Shown here piece by piece: positions 7,657-14,084 of a stretch of 44,344 nucleotides of DNA (the stretch's first letter is position 1; each line of letters starts with the position of its first letter). Under the pieces are notes generated by a model. The model was given only the letters and a program-made list of their open reading frames with translations, made no database searches and was not told where the DNA came from. The stretch covers positions 1-44,344 of IMG/VR virus record IMGVR_UViG_3300023301_000023; one strand, given 5' to 3'. The stretch comes from a virus. The position numbers and the translations under genes were made by a program.

Positions 7657-9921
7657 TTATTTCTTATCTCTGCTGAACCATTCTTTTTTATTCAATTCGT
7701 TTTCGCCCCATCGGTAAGTGAACATTGCGTCGACCTTAACCGGTATGTCTAAGGTGCAAGCGCCTGTCATTGCTTCCTCTAAGAAGTCCACTTCCTCAAC
7801 GGTGATATTTTCATCGACGTATAACAACGCTTCATCGTGTACGGTCGCCAACATCGCGTATCCCAACGTTGTGGCTGCTGCGTCTAATCTAATAAGTGCT
7901 AACTTCATAACGTCGGCGGCTGACCCTTGAATGATTGCATTAACCGCCATTCGTCGAACTCTCTCGACCTTTCCTTTGACGTCTTGAAACGCCCTTTTGA
8001 GTTTGTACGGTAGTTCCTTTTTGAACGCCCATATATTCGACGGTAGCTTTTCAACTCCTAGTCGTTCGCATATCTCCTTCGCAAGTTTGTCGTACTGAAT
8101 AGCCTGTTGACCGTGTCCCGGGAATCTGCGTTTCCTTCCGTACATTGTAGTGACAAACTCGTCGCGCTTGACTTGTTCCCATACCGATTTAATCCATAAC
8201 CCTACTTGTGGGTAGCTGATATAAAAATCCTCGATGAACTGTTCGGCTTCCTCGACGCTGATTCTTAATTGTTTTGCCAACGTCCTCATGGTAGTTCCGT
8301 ACATTACCGCTAATAGTCCGACCTTCATCATCTTTCTTAATTTGGTACCGTCGCCACATTCTTCAATCGGCTTTTTAAATACCTTTGCCGCAAGTGTGGC
8401 GTATAAATCTATTCCCTTGTTGTACGGTTCTCTGAAATGTTCATCGCCGGATATATGCGCCAATACGCGGGGTTCAATCTGTGAATAATCCGCCCCGAAT
8501 ATTATTTGTCCGGGTGGTGCGATGAATAACCGCCTTGCTAGTGTGGGAATGTTTTGTAAGTTCGGATTGTTTGACGCGAACCTTCCGGTTACTGTGCCGT
8601 TTTGTTTGAATCCTCCGTGAAGTCTGCCGTCCTCTTTTATGTTGTTGGGTAGTTTGTCCACGTATGTTCCAACCAACTTCGTCAATTCTCGGTATCTTAG
8701 CAACGTTTTAATCCCATCATGTTCGACTTCATCGTTTAACCTTTTCAATGTGTCGGCGTCGGTGCTTTGCTTTTTGCTAATGTCCGGAAGCTGCCAATCC
8801 TCATAGAATATTTTCTTTAGCTGCGTCGGACTATTAAAATTAATATCTTTCGGGAAATAGTTCCACAACTCGGCTTCGGCTTCTGCAAGTTCCGCTTTCA
8901 ATATGTCGCCATATTCCTTCGCGAATTTCGTGTCCACAATGAATCCGGTTTGTTCCATGTTGATACATACCTCGACAAGCGGGTTCTCTACGGTTTTATA
9001 TAATGTGTGTACCTCTTTCAACTTGTCTTTGCTTAAGTGGGATAGCTGCCATTGGTAGAATCTCCACGTCAAGTCGGTGTCCTTCGCTGCATACGCAAGG
9101 GCTATGTCTAACGGTATGGTATTAAATTTACAATTCTTCCCGAATAACTCGGCGAACGTGTCGGACGGTTCCTTCAAGAACTTAGTCGCAAGGTCTTTCA
9201 ATCTATACGAAAGTAAGTCCTCGGATAATAACCACATAATAATCATTGCGTCGGCTGCTAATCCATTTAGTCGTACACCCTCGTTAATCAATACATGGGT
9301 GTCGAACTTGGCGTTAAATAGAACCTTACCTATTGCCGGATTCTCGAAACATGGTCGTAATTTATTCATAACCACATCGTTCGGAATCTGCTTTCCCTCG
9401 TCGTGTCTTGTTGGTATGTAATAATGTAGGTCTGCAACCGGTAGGGTAACGGATAACCCGACAAGGTGGTCTATTCCGAATAGGTCAAGCCCTGTGGTTT
9501 CTGTGTCTACCGATATAATTGGTTCTTTTTCCATAAGTTCGACCATAGTGTCAAGCGCTGCTTCGTCTTGAATCAATGTATAATTTTTCGGTGTATTTGC
9601 AACCATATCAATTAATGTTTGTTCTCTTCTTTCGATGGAAAAACGCTTCCACATTCTAAGGGCTTCGGTCTTTGAGAACTTGGCTTGTGGTAGTGTGTCG
9701 CCGCTGCGCCATGATTCTCTGACGTCCCGAATTTTTACCATATCGGGGTTACTATTCTTCATTAATAGAACCCGTTCCCAATCCGCTTCGGTTACGTTTA
9801 AGGACGTTTCTTTTATTTCCTTGGCCTGTTTTGCCCTCGTGGTTTTTTTCTCTGCTGCTGCTGCGGGTGCTTCCCCTAAATTAATCTTTAAATTTTCGAT
9901 TGATGTTTGAACTTTACTCAT
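7657..9921 (-). CDS. polA: Family A DNA polymerase with 3'-5' exonuclease
   Basis: A 754-aa replicative polymerase. Proofreading acids are Asp139/Glu141 (VDTETTG), Asp207 (NAKFDTH) and Tyr277-x3-Asp281. Polymerase motifs are TGRFASNNPNLQNIP, motif A GADYSQIEPRVLAH (Asp478), motif B KMMKVGLLAVMYG (about 530-541) and motif C HDE (695-697). The first 110 residues are Lys/Ala/Thr-rich and not part of the classical 5' nuclease, which is absent. Between RKRRFPG (about 600) and AVNAIIQGSAAD (about 660) there are some 40 more residues than in host Pol I. ATG with TAGGAGG site. Promoter J lies just upstream, so it can be transcribed with the nuclease, RuvC and lysin genes. Confidence 0.96.
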   Translation of the reverse strand: MSKVQTSIENLKINLGEAPAAAAEKKTTRAKQAKEIKETSLNVTEADWERVLLMKNSNPDMVKIRDVRESWRSGDTLPQAKFSKTEALRMWKRFSIERREQTLIDMVANTPKNYTLIQDEAALDTMVELMEKEPIISVDTETTGLDLFGIDHLVGLSVTLPVADLHYYIPTRHDEGKQIPNDVVMNKLRPCFENPAIGKVLFNAKFDTHVLINEGVRLNGLAADAMIIMWLLSEDLLSYRLKDLATKFLKEPSDTFAELFGKNCKFNTIPLDIALAYAAKDTDLTWRFYQWQLSHLSKDKLKEVHTLYKTVENPLVEVCINMEQTGFIVDTKFAKEYGDILKAELAEAEAELWNYFPKDINFNSPTQLKKIFYEDWQLPDISKKQSTDADTLKRLNDEVEHDGIKTLLRYRELTKLVGTYVDKLPNNIKEDGRLHGGFKQNGTVTGRFASNNPNLQNIPTLARRLFIAPPGQIIFGADYSQIEPRVLAHISGDEHFREPYNKGIDLYATLAAKVFKKPIEECGDGTKLRKMMKVGLLAVMYGTTMRTLAKQLRISVEEAEQFIEDFYISYPQVGLWIKSVWEQVKRDEFVTTMYGRKRRFPGHGQQAIQYDKLAKEICERLGVEKLPSNIWAFKKELPYKLKRAFQDVKGKVERVRRMAVNAIIQGSAADVMKLALIRLDAAATTLGYAMLATVHDEALLYVDENITVEEVDFLEEAMTGACTLDIPVKVDAMFTYRWGENELNKKEWFSRDKK

Positions 9922-9943
9922 ATGTTTGCGACCTCCTAAATTC

Positions 9944-9984
9944 TTATACTAGTTAATGTCGCAAAAAAAGACGGGTTGTTTCGC
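9944..9984 (-). promoter_or_regulatory. ECF-like phage promoter J (before DNA polymerase)
   Basis: Minus strand: GCGAAACA (9984-9977), 15 bases, CGACATTAACTAGTATAA (from 9961). Its -35 element lies in the loop of the upstream terminator, and the T-run of that terminator is the promoter spacer. Confidence 0.65.
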
Positions 9985-9989
9985 CCGTC
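9963..9989 (-). terminator. Terminator overlapping promoter J
   Basis: Minus-strand stem GACGGG / CCCGTC with an 8-nt loop, then seven T. It ends transcription of the membrane-protein gene whose stop is at 9997. A strong candidate. Confidence 0.8.
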
Positions 9990-9996
9990 ATATAAA

Positions 9997-10305
9997 CTAT
10001 TCGTTATTTGATTTTATAAGTTTTACTGTTATCTTAATCATAATTACCATTGCGAACGATTGCCCATATGTTACGACCGGTAGGCTGCTATTAAACACGG
10101 GGGCCACAATATTAAATCCCCATGTTAATAGTACCGTAGGGATACCGAATACCACCGCCACGCTGATTCCTACCATTACGACCGATACTACGATTACCGC
10201 CATAAGTGACAACGCCGTGAATATAATCCCGCGCCCCTCTGTTATATCTGCAAAGCTTTCGTTCAACTCGCCCCATGATGTATGAACTGATTTAATTTGT
10301 CGCAT
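9997..10305 (-). CDS. Small membrane protein, unknown
   Basis: A 102-aa protein with hydrophobic segments at about 28-55 (IIFTALSLMAVIVVSVVMVG onward) and a weaker one at about 58-95. It has a soluble N terminus (SVHTSWGELNESFADI) and a Lys-rich C terminus. No family is recognised. It sits between the SSB-like gene and the DNA polymerase, is preceded by a dyad repeat and ends at the terminator at 9963-9989. ATG with AAGGGGGAA. It could anchor replication to the membrane or act in exclusion; this is guesswork. Confidence 0.7.
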   Translation of the reverse strand: MRQIKSVHTSWGELNESFADITEGRGIIFTALSLMAVIVVSVVMVGISVAVVFGIPTVLLTWGFNIVAPVFNSSLPVVTYGQSFAMVIMIKITVKLIKSNNE

Positions 10306-10324
10306 ATAAATTCCCCCTTATTGT

Positions 10325-10342
10325 TTGAATATTAACTTTCAA
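10325..10342. repeat. Dispersed 18-bp dyad, copy 2
   Basis: TTGAATATTAACTTTCAA, the exact reverse complement of the common 18-mer. It is 20 bp upstream of the start codon at 10305, just ahead of its ribosome site. Confidence 0.75.
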
Positions 10343-10344
10343 GT

Positions 10345-10457
10345 TTAACTAAGTATGGCCGAAGCGTATTAAACGCCCCGGCCATTGCTTAACTAATTAA
10401 TTAAATTTAACTATATATAATTAGGTCTTAACTACCACTTAACTATTGCTTAACTAA
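10345..10457. repeat. Six TTAACTA repeats around a hairpin
   Basis: TTAACTA occurs six times between 10345 and 10457, the last copy running into the SSB stop codon. Inside, 10357-10383 forms an 11-bp hairpin on the minus-strand RNA (GGCCGGGGCGU / ACGCUUCGGCC, with two G-U pairs) but lacks a clear U-tract. The repeats resemble the core of the adjacent dyad (ATTAACTTT). They could be partial binding sites or an attenuator region. Confidence 0.5.
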
Positions 10458-11194
10458 AATGCAACTTCCGGGTCAACTGCGCCCCCTACTGCTGCGGCTT
10501 CATTGTTTGGGTCTGCAACCTTCACGTTGTCGCTTGGCGCCTTTCCTTCCTCTCCGAATACCTCGATAACCGGGAACCCACAATCTTTTAATTCCTTAAC
10601 TTGTTGTTCTCTAGTTCTCGATTGTAAAACTGCTTCAAAGAATGAAACCTCTGCAACTGATTCGTCGAATTTATCGAATGATTCTTGTTCTGCTGCCTTC
10701 ATTTTAAGGACGGGACTTAATGAATAAGCCGTATCTGTACCGCTGCCCACTCTCTTAAATGTGAACATGATTTCTTTTACATTATCCGCATATTCGTCGA
10801 TGGAATCAATGATTGACTTTGCTTGATTCTTAGTTGCGTCGAATACTCTAGTTTCTCCGGTTTCAATATCTGCGAACGCGAACACATATCTTTTCTTAGC
10901 ATAGAGGTGATTCCATTCCGGCTTACCATATGCGTCGGGTTCTCCGCCCTCATGCTTTGACGCTTCACATAATGCACATTCTCCACCTACACCTTTTGTA
11001 CACGGTTGTGTGTATATACCTTTGTTGAATGAACCATGTGCCATATACTCAACATAGTCTTCTGCGCTTAATATTCTGACTTTGATTCCCTCTTTGTCTT
11101 TTAGTTTAATAAATACCTTTTTAAAATCAATGTCGCTGCCACCCTTGTTCGCACTCTCTTTCGCCTGTTGTCCTTTCGCACTAATTATGCCCAT
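10454..11194 (-). CDS. Probable single-stranded DNA-binding protein (gp32-like, zinc motif)
   Basis: A 246-aa protein with the general build of T4 gp32-like SSBs. It has a basic N terminus, a cysteine cluster C-TKGVGGE-CALC at about 68-79 that could bind zinc within an OB-like core, aromatic residues (WNHLYAKKRYVFAF), and an Asp/Glu-rich tail ending near DPEVAF. Position between the sigma factor and the DNA polymerase fits a replication role. ATG with AAGGAGG. A sigma-A-like promoter with an inverted repeat in its spacer lies at 11,227-11,256. The assignment rests on pattern and context. Confidence 0.7.
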   Translation of the reverse strand: MGIISAKGQQAKESANKGGSDIDFKKVFIKLKDKEGIKVRILSAEDYVEYMAHGSFNKGIYTQPCTKGVGGECALCEASKHEGGEPDAYGKPEWNHLYAKKRYVFAFADIETGETRVFDATKNQAKSIIDSIDEYADNVKEIMFTFKRVGSGTDTAYSLSPVLKMKAAEQESFDKFDESVAEVSFFEAVLQSRTREQQVKELKDCGFPVIEVFGEEGKAPSDNVKVADPNNEAAAVGGAVDPEVAF

Positions 11195-11226
11195 AAATTC
11201 GTCCTCCTTATTTTAAACCTTCAATT

Positions 11227-11256
11227 TTTATATATGAACGGTATATCCGTTATCAA
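11227..11256 (-). promoter_or_regulatory. Candidate sigma-A promoter with operator before SSB gene
   Basis: Minus strand TTGATA (11256-11251), 16 bases, TATATA (11234-11229). The spacer contains a 15-bp inverted repeat AACGG-TATAT-CCGTT (11237-11251), a likely repressor site. The start codon is 35 bp on. No ECF-like element is present here, unlike at neighbouring units. Confidence 0.45.
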
Positions 11257-11304
11257 TAAGTTATTAGGCGACACCCATATTCTACAACGGACACCGTACT
11301 TTAA

Positions 11305-11970
11305 TTAAAATATGTTTGCTACGTTTGTCTTTTGTTGAATAAACACCTTGAACGCGGCCCTTGCACGGAATACAACCGAACGAACCTTCCCATTGTATAC
11401 TGCTTCACCTAATACCTCGGCGATGTCGTCGTTTCCGGCGCCTGTGCTTAATGCTTTAATAACTAGGTAGAATCTTTCGTTGTACTCTTTGAACTCTTCT
11501 ATTATGGAAACTACACCGTCCAACGAATCCTTGCGGCAATGCTTATCCTCCGGGCTTTCGTCTGCGAACTTGGCAAGTATTATATCGCCTAATGTGTCGC
11601 CCTCTTCGTTAATAGTTTCATTGAGATAAACGCTTTGGCCCTTTTCATATGTAGGCTTTTTCTCCTTAATTGTTCGGTAGCTTCTCCAAACGTCGGCTTC
11701 TCTCATACTCATGTAGGTTCTTAACCTCTGCATAAAATGGCTTGAACCATCGTACTCTTTAGCTGATTGCCATATCGAAAAGTTATACGCACTCTCAAAG
11801 TCTTCTTTCGGAATAAATACGTTGTGTGATTCGGCGTTCTGTGAAGCCCTTATCGACTTTGCTACTACGAATCCTCTTAGTTCTTCGAATAAATCCACGA
11901 TTGATTGTGCATCGCCTTTTGCATAGTTTATTGCTAATTTGTCAAGAACCTCATTATTATTTTTAAACAT
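11305..11970 (-). CDS. Phage RNA polymerase sigma factor (ECF-like)
   Basis: A 221-aa sigma-70 family protein that appears to hold only regions 2 and 4. Region 2 is at about 55-108: an acidic FIPKEDFESAYNFSIWQSAKEYD segment (as in EDLxQe-W--i-kfd) followed by FMQRLRTYMSMREADVWRSYR. A roughly 50-residue acidic linker follows. Region 4, a helix-turn-helix, is at about 163-212 (YLVIKALSTGAGNDDIAEVL ... KVRSVVFRARAAF). Two-domain proteins of this size are typical of group IV/ECF sigma factors. It should redirect host RNA polymerase to phage promoters. Its own gene is preceded by promoter C, suggesting positive autoregulation, and by a sigma-A-like promoter farther up. The family call is firm; the ECF label and target motif are inference. 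Confidence 0.8.
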   Translation of the reverse strand: MFKNNNEVLDKLAINYAKGDAQSIVDLFEELRGFVVAKSIRASQNAESHNVFIPKEDFESAYNFSIWQSAKEYDGSSHFMQRLRTYMSMREADVWRSYRTIKEKKPTYEKGQSVYLNETINEEGDTLGDIILAKFADESPEDKHCRKDSLDGVVSIIEEFKEYNERFYLVIKALSTGAGNDDIAEVLGEAVYNGKVRSVVFRARAAFKVFIQQKTNVANIF

Positions 11971-12010
11971 TTAAAATTCCACCTTCGCATATTATTTAAG
12001 AAGTTTCCCT

Positions 12011-12051
12011 CATACTAAATAAATATCGAAAGGTTTTCGGTGTTGTTGCGG
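12011..12051 (-). promoter_or_regulatory. ECF-like phage promoter C (before sigma factor)
   Basis: Minus strand: CCGCAACA (12051-12044), 15 bases, CGATATTTATTTAGTATG (12028-12011). The sigma gene starts 41 bp on. A GTCGTATAA motif abuts the -35 element at 12051-12059. Confidence 0.7.
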
Positions 12052-12181
12052 TCGTATAAATATTTATATTAATTGAATACATAATATTTACACATAATTT
12101 TATATAATCATAATTTCGGTCACAACCCTACTTATTACCCCATATCTACTCGTCGTATAAACGTCCCTTGCAATAAGTATA

Positions 12182-12210
12182 ATTATATACGTCGTCGTAT
12201 AATAAGTAAA
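12182..12210 (-). promoter_or_regulatory. Candidate sigma-A promoter upstream of sigma factor
   Basis: Minus strand TTTACT (12210-12205), 17 bases, TATAAT (12187-12182). A GTCGTATAA motif (12194-12202) lies in the spacer, as an operator would. It would allow host polymerase to start sigma-factor expression. Confidence 0.45.
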
Positions 12211-12260
12211 AAGGCGTGAGGTTGGATTGATGGTCGTATAATACTAATGATATGCATATC

Positions 12261-12332
12261 CTTTAATATCCTCGTTTGTTCTTTAATATCCTCGTTTGTT
12301 CTTTAATATCCTCGTTTGTTCTTTAATATCCT
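12261..12332. repeat. 20-bp tandem repeat (3.6 copies)
   Basis: CTTTAATATCCTCGTTTGTT occurs perfectly at 12261-12280, 12281-12300 and 12301-12320, then its first 12 bases again at 12321-12332. It is iteron-like and has no coding potential. Confidence 0.95.
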
Positions 12333-12382
12333 ATGTTAAACCATGGGTTTTAAGGGAAATTTTATAATTCGTATTTTCCGAC

Positions 12383-12410
12383 ATAAAAAGGACAACCTTT
12401 CGGCTGCCCT
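12383..12410 (-). terminator. GAAA-tetraloop terminator, copy 1
   Basis: Minus-strand stem GGGCAGCC / GGUUGUCC with a GAAA tetraloop, then UUUUUAU. It follows the gene at 12,426. Almost the same cassette recurs at 13129-13156 and 14057-14084. Confidence 0.85.
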
Positions 12411-12425
12411 ATCTCTGTTATTCTA

Positions 12426-12992
12426 CTAATTCCAATCACCATAGACCGGTGTATTAGTTGAATTTAAGTCAATTTCTGTGTCGATAAACATTTCGGAAGC
12501 GTGTACGTAGCTGCCGTCGCCCGGTAATGAATAGCCATAACCGAACATATATTCCGGGTGAGTGTACCCACTCGTTGTGGCATAGTCGGAGAAGAATAAA
12601 GAACCGGCGGGTATTGTCCTCATAAAGTCACCGGAAGTAAAGTATACATTGACGTCTGCGTCGATGTGAAACTCAAGACCATTACCATCGGGGGAATATG
12701 CTAAACCTGTTCTTATGCCGAAACTCAATTGGCCCCACGGTATAAAGAACAAATCATAGTTAGACTGCGGGTACCCTGTGGAAAGTTCTGTTGGTTTCGG
12801 ATTCCCTAGTTCAAAAGTTCCCCATGATGTTCTGAACCTTATAATGTCTTCCCCGTTTGCCGCCACGTCCCTATCTGATTTGTTTATGGTTGTGAATCTT
12901 TCCTTTGGGTAGATGTGTCCTATAATCGACGTGTCGTACATACTTTGTACCTCTACAACTTCGCCTGTGTAATTAATTGATAAAAAACCCAT
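12426..12992 (-). CDS. Orphan protein with SH3-like N terminus
   Basis: A 188-aa protein of unknown function. Residues 5-60 look like a bacterial SH3-type beta barrel (TGEVVEVQSMYDTSIIGHIY then FRTSWGTFELG). The rest is beta-rich and aromatic (YDLFFIPWGQLSFGI, GYGYSLPGDGSYVHASEMF). No signal peptide or transmembrane helix is seen. It is a single-gene unit with promoter D in front and a terminator behind, so it is probably made when the phage sigma factor is active. It may bind cell-wall material, but lacks any catalytic motif I can name. ATG with ACGGAGG. Confidence 0.6.
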   Translation of the reverse strand: MGFLSINYTGEVVEVQSMYDTSIIGHIYPKERFTTINKSDRDVAANGEDIIRFRTSWGTFELGNPKPTELSTGYPQSNYDLFFIPWGQLSFGIRTGLAYSPDGNGLEFHIDADVNVYFTSGDFMRTIPAGSLFFSDYATTSGYTHPEYMFGYGYSLPGDGSYVHASEMFIDTEIDLNSTNTPVYGDWN

Positions 12993-13082
12993 ATATTAAA
13001 AACCTCCGTTTGTCGTGAGGGTTGTACCCTTGTCCAAAAAGTTTCCCTCACAACGATTATTTGTAAGCAACTCTTCGCCACT

Positions 13083-13123
13083 TACAATAAATAAATATCG
13101 TCGCGTTTCTCGTTGTGTTGCGG
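13083..13123 (-). promoter_or_regulatory. ECF-like phage promoter D
   Basis: Minus strand: CCGCAACA (13123-13116), 15 bases, CGATATTTATTTATTGTA (13100-13083). It starts 5 bases after the T-run of the preceding terminator. The leader before the ATG at 12992 is about 90 bp, longer than usual here. Confidence 0.72.
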
Positions 13124-13128
13124 TGAAT

Positions 13129-13156
13129 ATAAAAAGGACAACCTTTCGGCTGCCCT
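13129..13156 (-). terminator. GAAA-tetraloop terminator, copy 2
   Basis: Same hairpin as at 12383-12410, followed by UUUUUAU and directly by promoter D. It ends the antirepressor-like gene (stop at 13172). Confidence 0.85.
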
Positions 13157-13171
13157 CATTACTGTGCTATT

Positions 13172-13972
13172 TTATAAGTCGGAATCTTTAAGCATTTTGT
13201 ATATTGTATTAATTCCCTTATGTGTGATTCTTGTTTGTGGTACGGAATACCTATCCCCGAAGCGTTCCACTACTACCAACAACCCCTCTGTCACATACTT
13301 GGTATATGGCTTCCATTGTTGATTCTTACCTTCTAATTTATAAATGAATTTCTTATTTAAAAAAGCGGTGAATTTCCCAAGGGGTACGCCTAACTGTTTT
13401 GCCGCGTCGCTGATAAGTGTCGTTCCCTCGTTCTCAATATATGTGTCGTGTGCCGCAACCTTTGGCGCTGCGATTGCAATTTGTTCTTCCTTTGCTGCGA
13501 TTTCGATTTTAGAATCTTTCATGTTTTGGAAGTATGCAAGTCCTCGTTCGTCCTCTGACATTGACAAGTATTGTTCCAACTTTCCGACCGGCTTTAATTG
13601 TTGGGCTTCGTCCATATCAACTAAAAAGTTTTTATACCTCATTGCCTTCTCGCTATGACATTCAAGTGCTAATCTTTTGCTTAACCAAGTTGACATATAA
13701 ATTGAATTTCTATCGTTCGTGTTTTCTATTTCATCAAGAACGTAGGCTATATCTGAGGTGTGTACTTTGTCCACACCTGTGGACACCCTTATTAAGTTTA
13801 GCTTTTGGGTTATTCCTCTATCTGTCCATCTTATTTTTGTGTATCCATTTTGTATCCTTGTTAATCCGCAGCATTTCGCGGTATGTACTAAATTGATTAA
13901 TGTTTTTCCCTCTGTTGTTTTAACTGATATGTCTTGTCCCTCGAATGTTTCTGTTTTAATATTATTCATCAT
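13172..13972 (-). CDS. Phage antirepressor-like protein with KilAC (ANT) domain
   Basis: A 266-aa two-domain regulator. The N-terminal half (GKTLINLVHTAKCCGL ... MSTWLSKRLALECHSEKAMRYKNFLVDMDE) has the look of Rha/BRO/KilA-N-type phage regulatory domains. The C-terminal 110 residues (NEGTTLISDAAKQLGVPLGK ... ITHKGINTIYKML) match the KilAC antirepressor DNA-binding domain with its winged-helix pattern and final HKG-helix. Proteins of this type often counter a lysogeny repressor. It is a single-gene unit between promoter E and a terminator. Two adjacent ATGs follow AAGGTGG, and either can be the start. The exact N-terminal family is uncertain. Confidence 0.75.
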   Translation of the reverse strand: MMNNIKTETFEGQDISVKTTEGKTLINLVHTAKCCGLTRIQNGYTKIRWTDRGITQKLNLIRVSTGVDKVHTSDIAYVLDEIENTNDRNSIYMSTWLSKRLALECHSEKAMRYKNFLVDMDEAQQLKPVGKLEQYLSMSEDERGLAYFQNMKDSKIEIAAKEEQIAIAAPKVAAHDTYIENEGTTLISDAAKQLGVPLGKFTAFLNKKFIYKLEGKNQQWKPYTKYVTEGLLVVVERFGDRYSVPQTRITHKGINTIYKMLKDSDL

Positions 13973-14010
13973 TTTAAAAAACCACCTTCATATTTATTAT
14001 TTTAAATCTG

Positions 14011-14051
14011 TACAATGAATAAATGTCGCGGTGACTATTGTCGTGTTGCGG
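14011..14051 (-). promoter_or_regulatory. ECF-like phage promoter E
   Basis: Minus strand: CCGCAACA (14051-14044), 15 bases, CGACATTTATTCATTGTA (14028-14011). It lies directly after the primase terminator and 39 bp before the gene at 13972. Confidence 0.72.
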
Positions 14052-14056
14052 TGAAT

Positions 14057-14084
14057 ATAAAAAGGACAACCTTTCGGCTGCCCT
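14057..14084 (-). terminator. GAAA-tetraloop terminator, copy 3
   Basis: Same hairpin as copies 1 and 2. Its first stem base (14083) is part of the primase stop codon TAG (14083-14085). It ends the replication operon. Confidence 0.85.

Larger units (their letters stand above)
11971..12425. other. 455-bp non-coding AT-rich control/origin-like region
   Basis: There is no convincing ORF. The region contains promoter C, four GTCGTATAA motifs (12051, 12152, 12194 and 12233), a sigma-A-like promoter, three and a half 20-bp tandem repeats and a terminator. AT-richness plus iteron-like repeats beside the replication genes makes a replication origin possible. Confidence 0.5.

Noticed and set aside
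12261-12332. The 20-bp tandem repeats as a CRISPR array
   Set aside because: The repeats are directly adjacent with no spacers.
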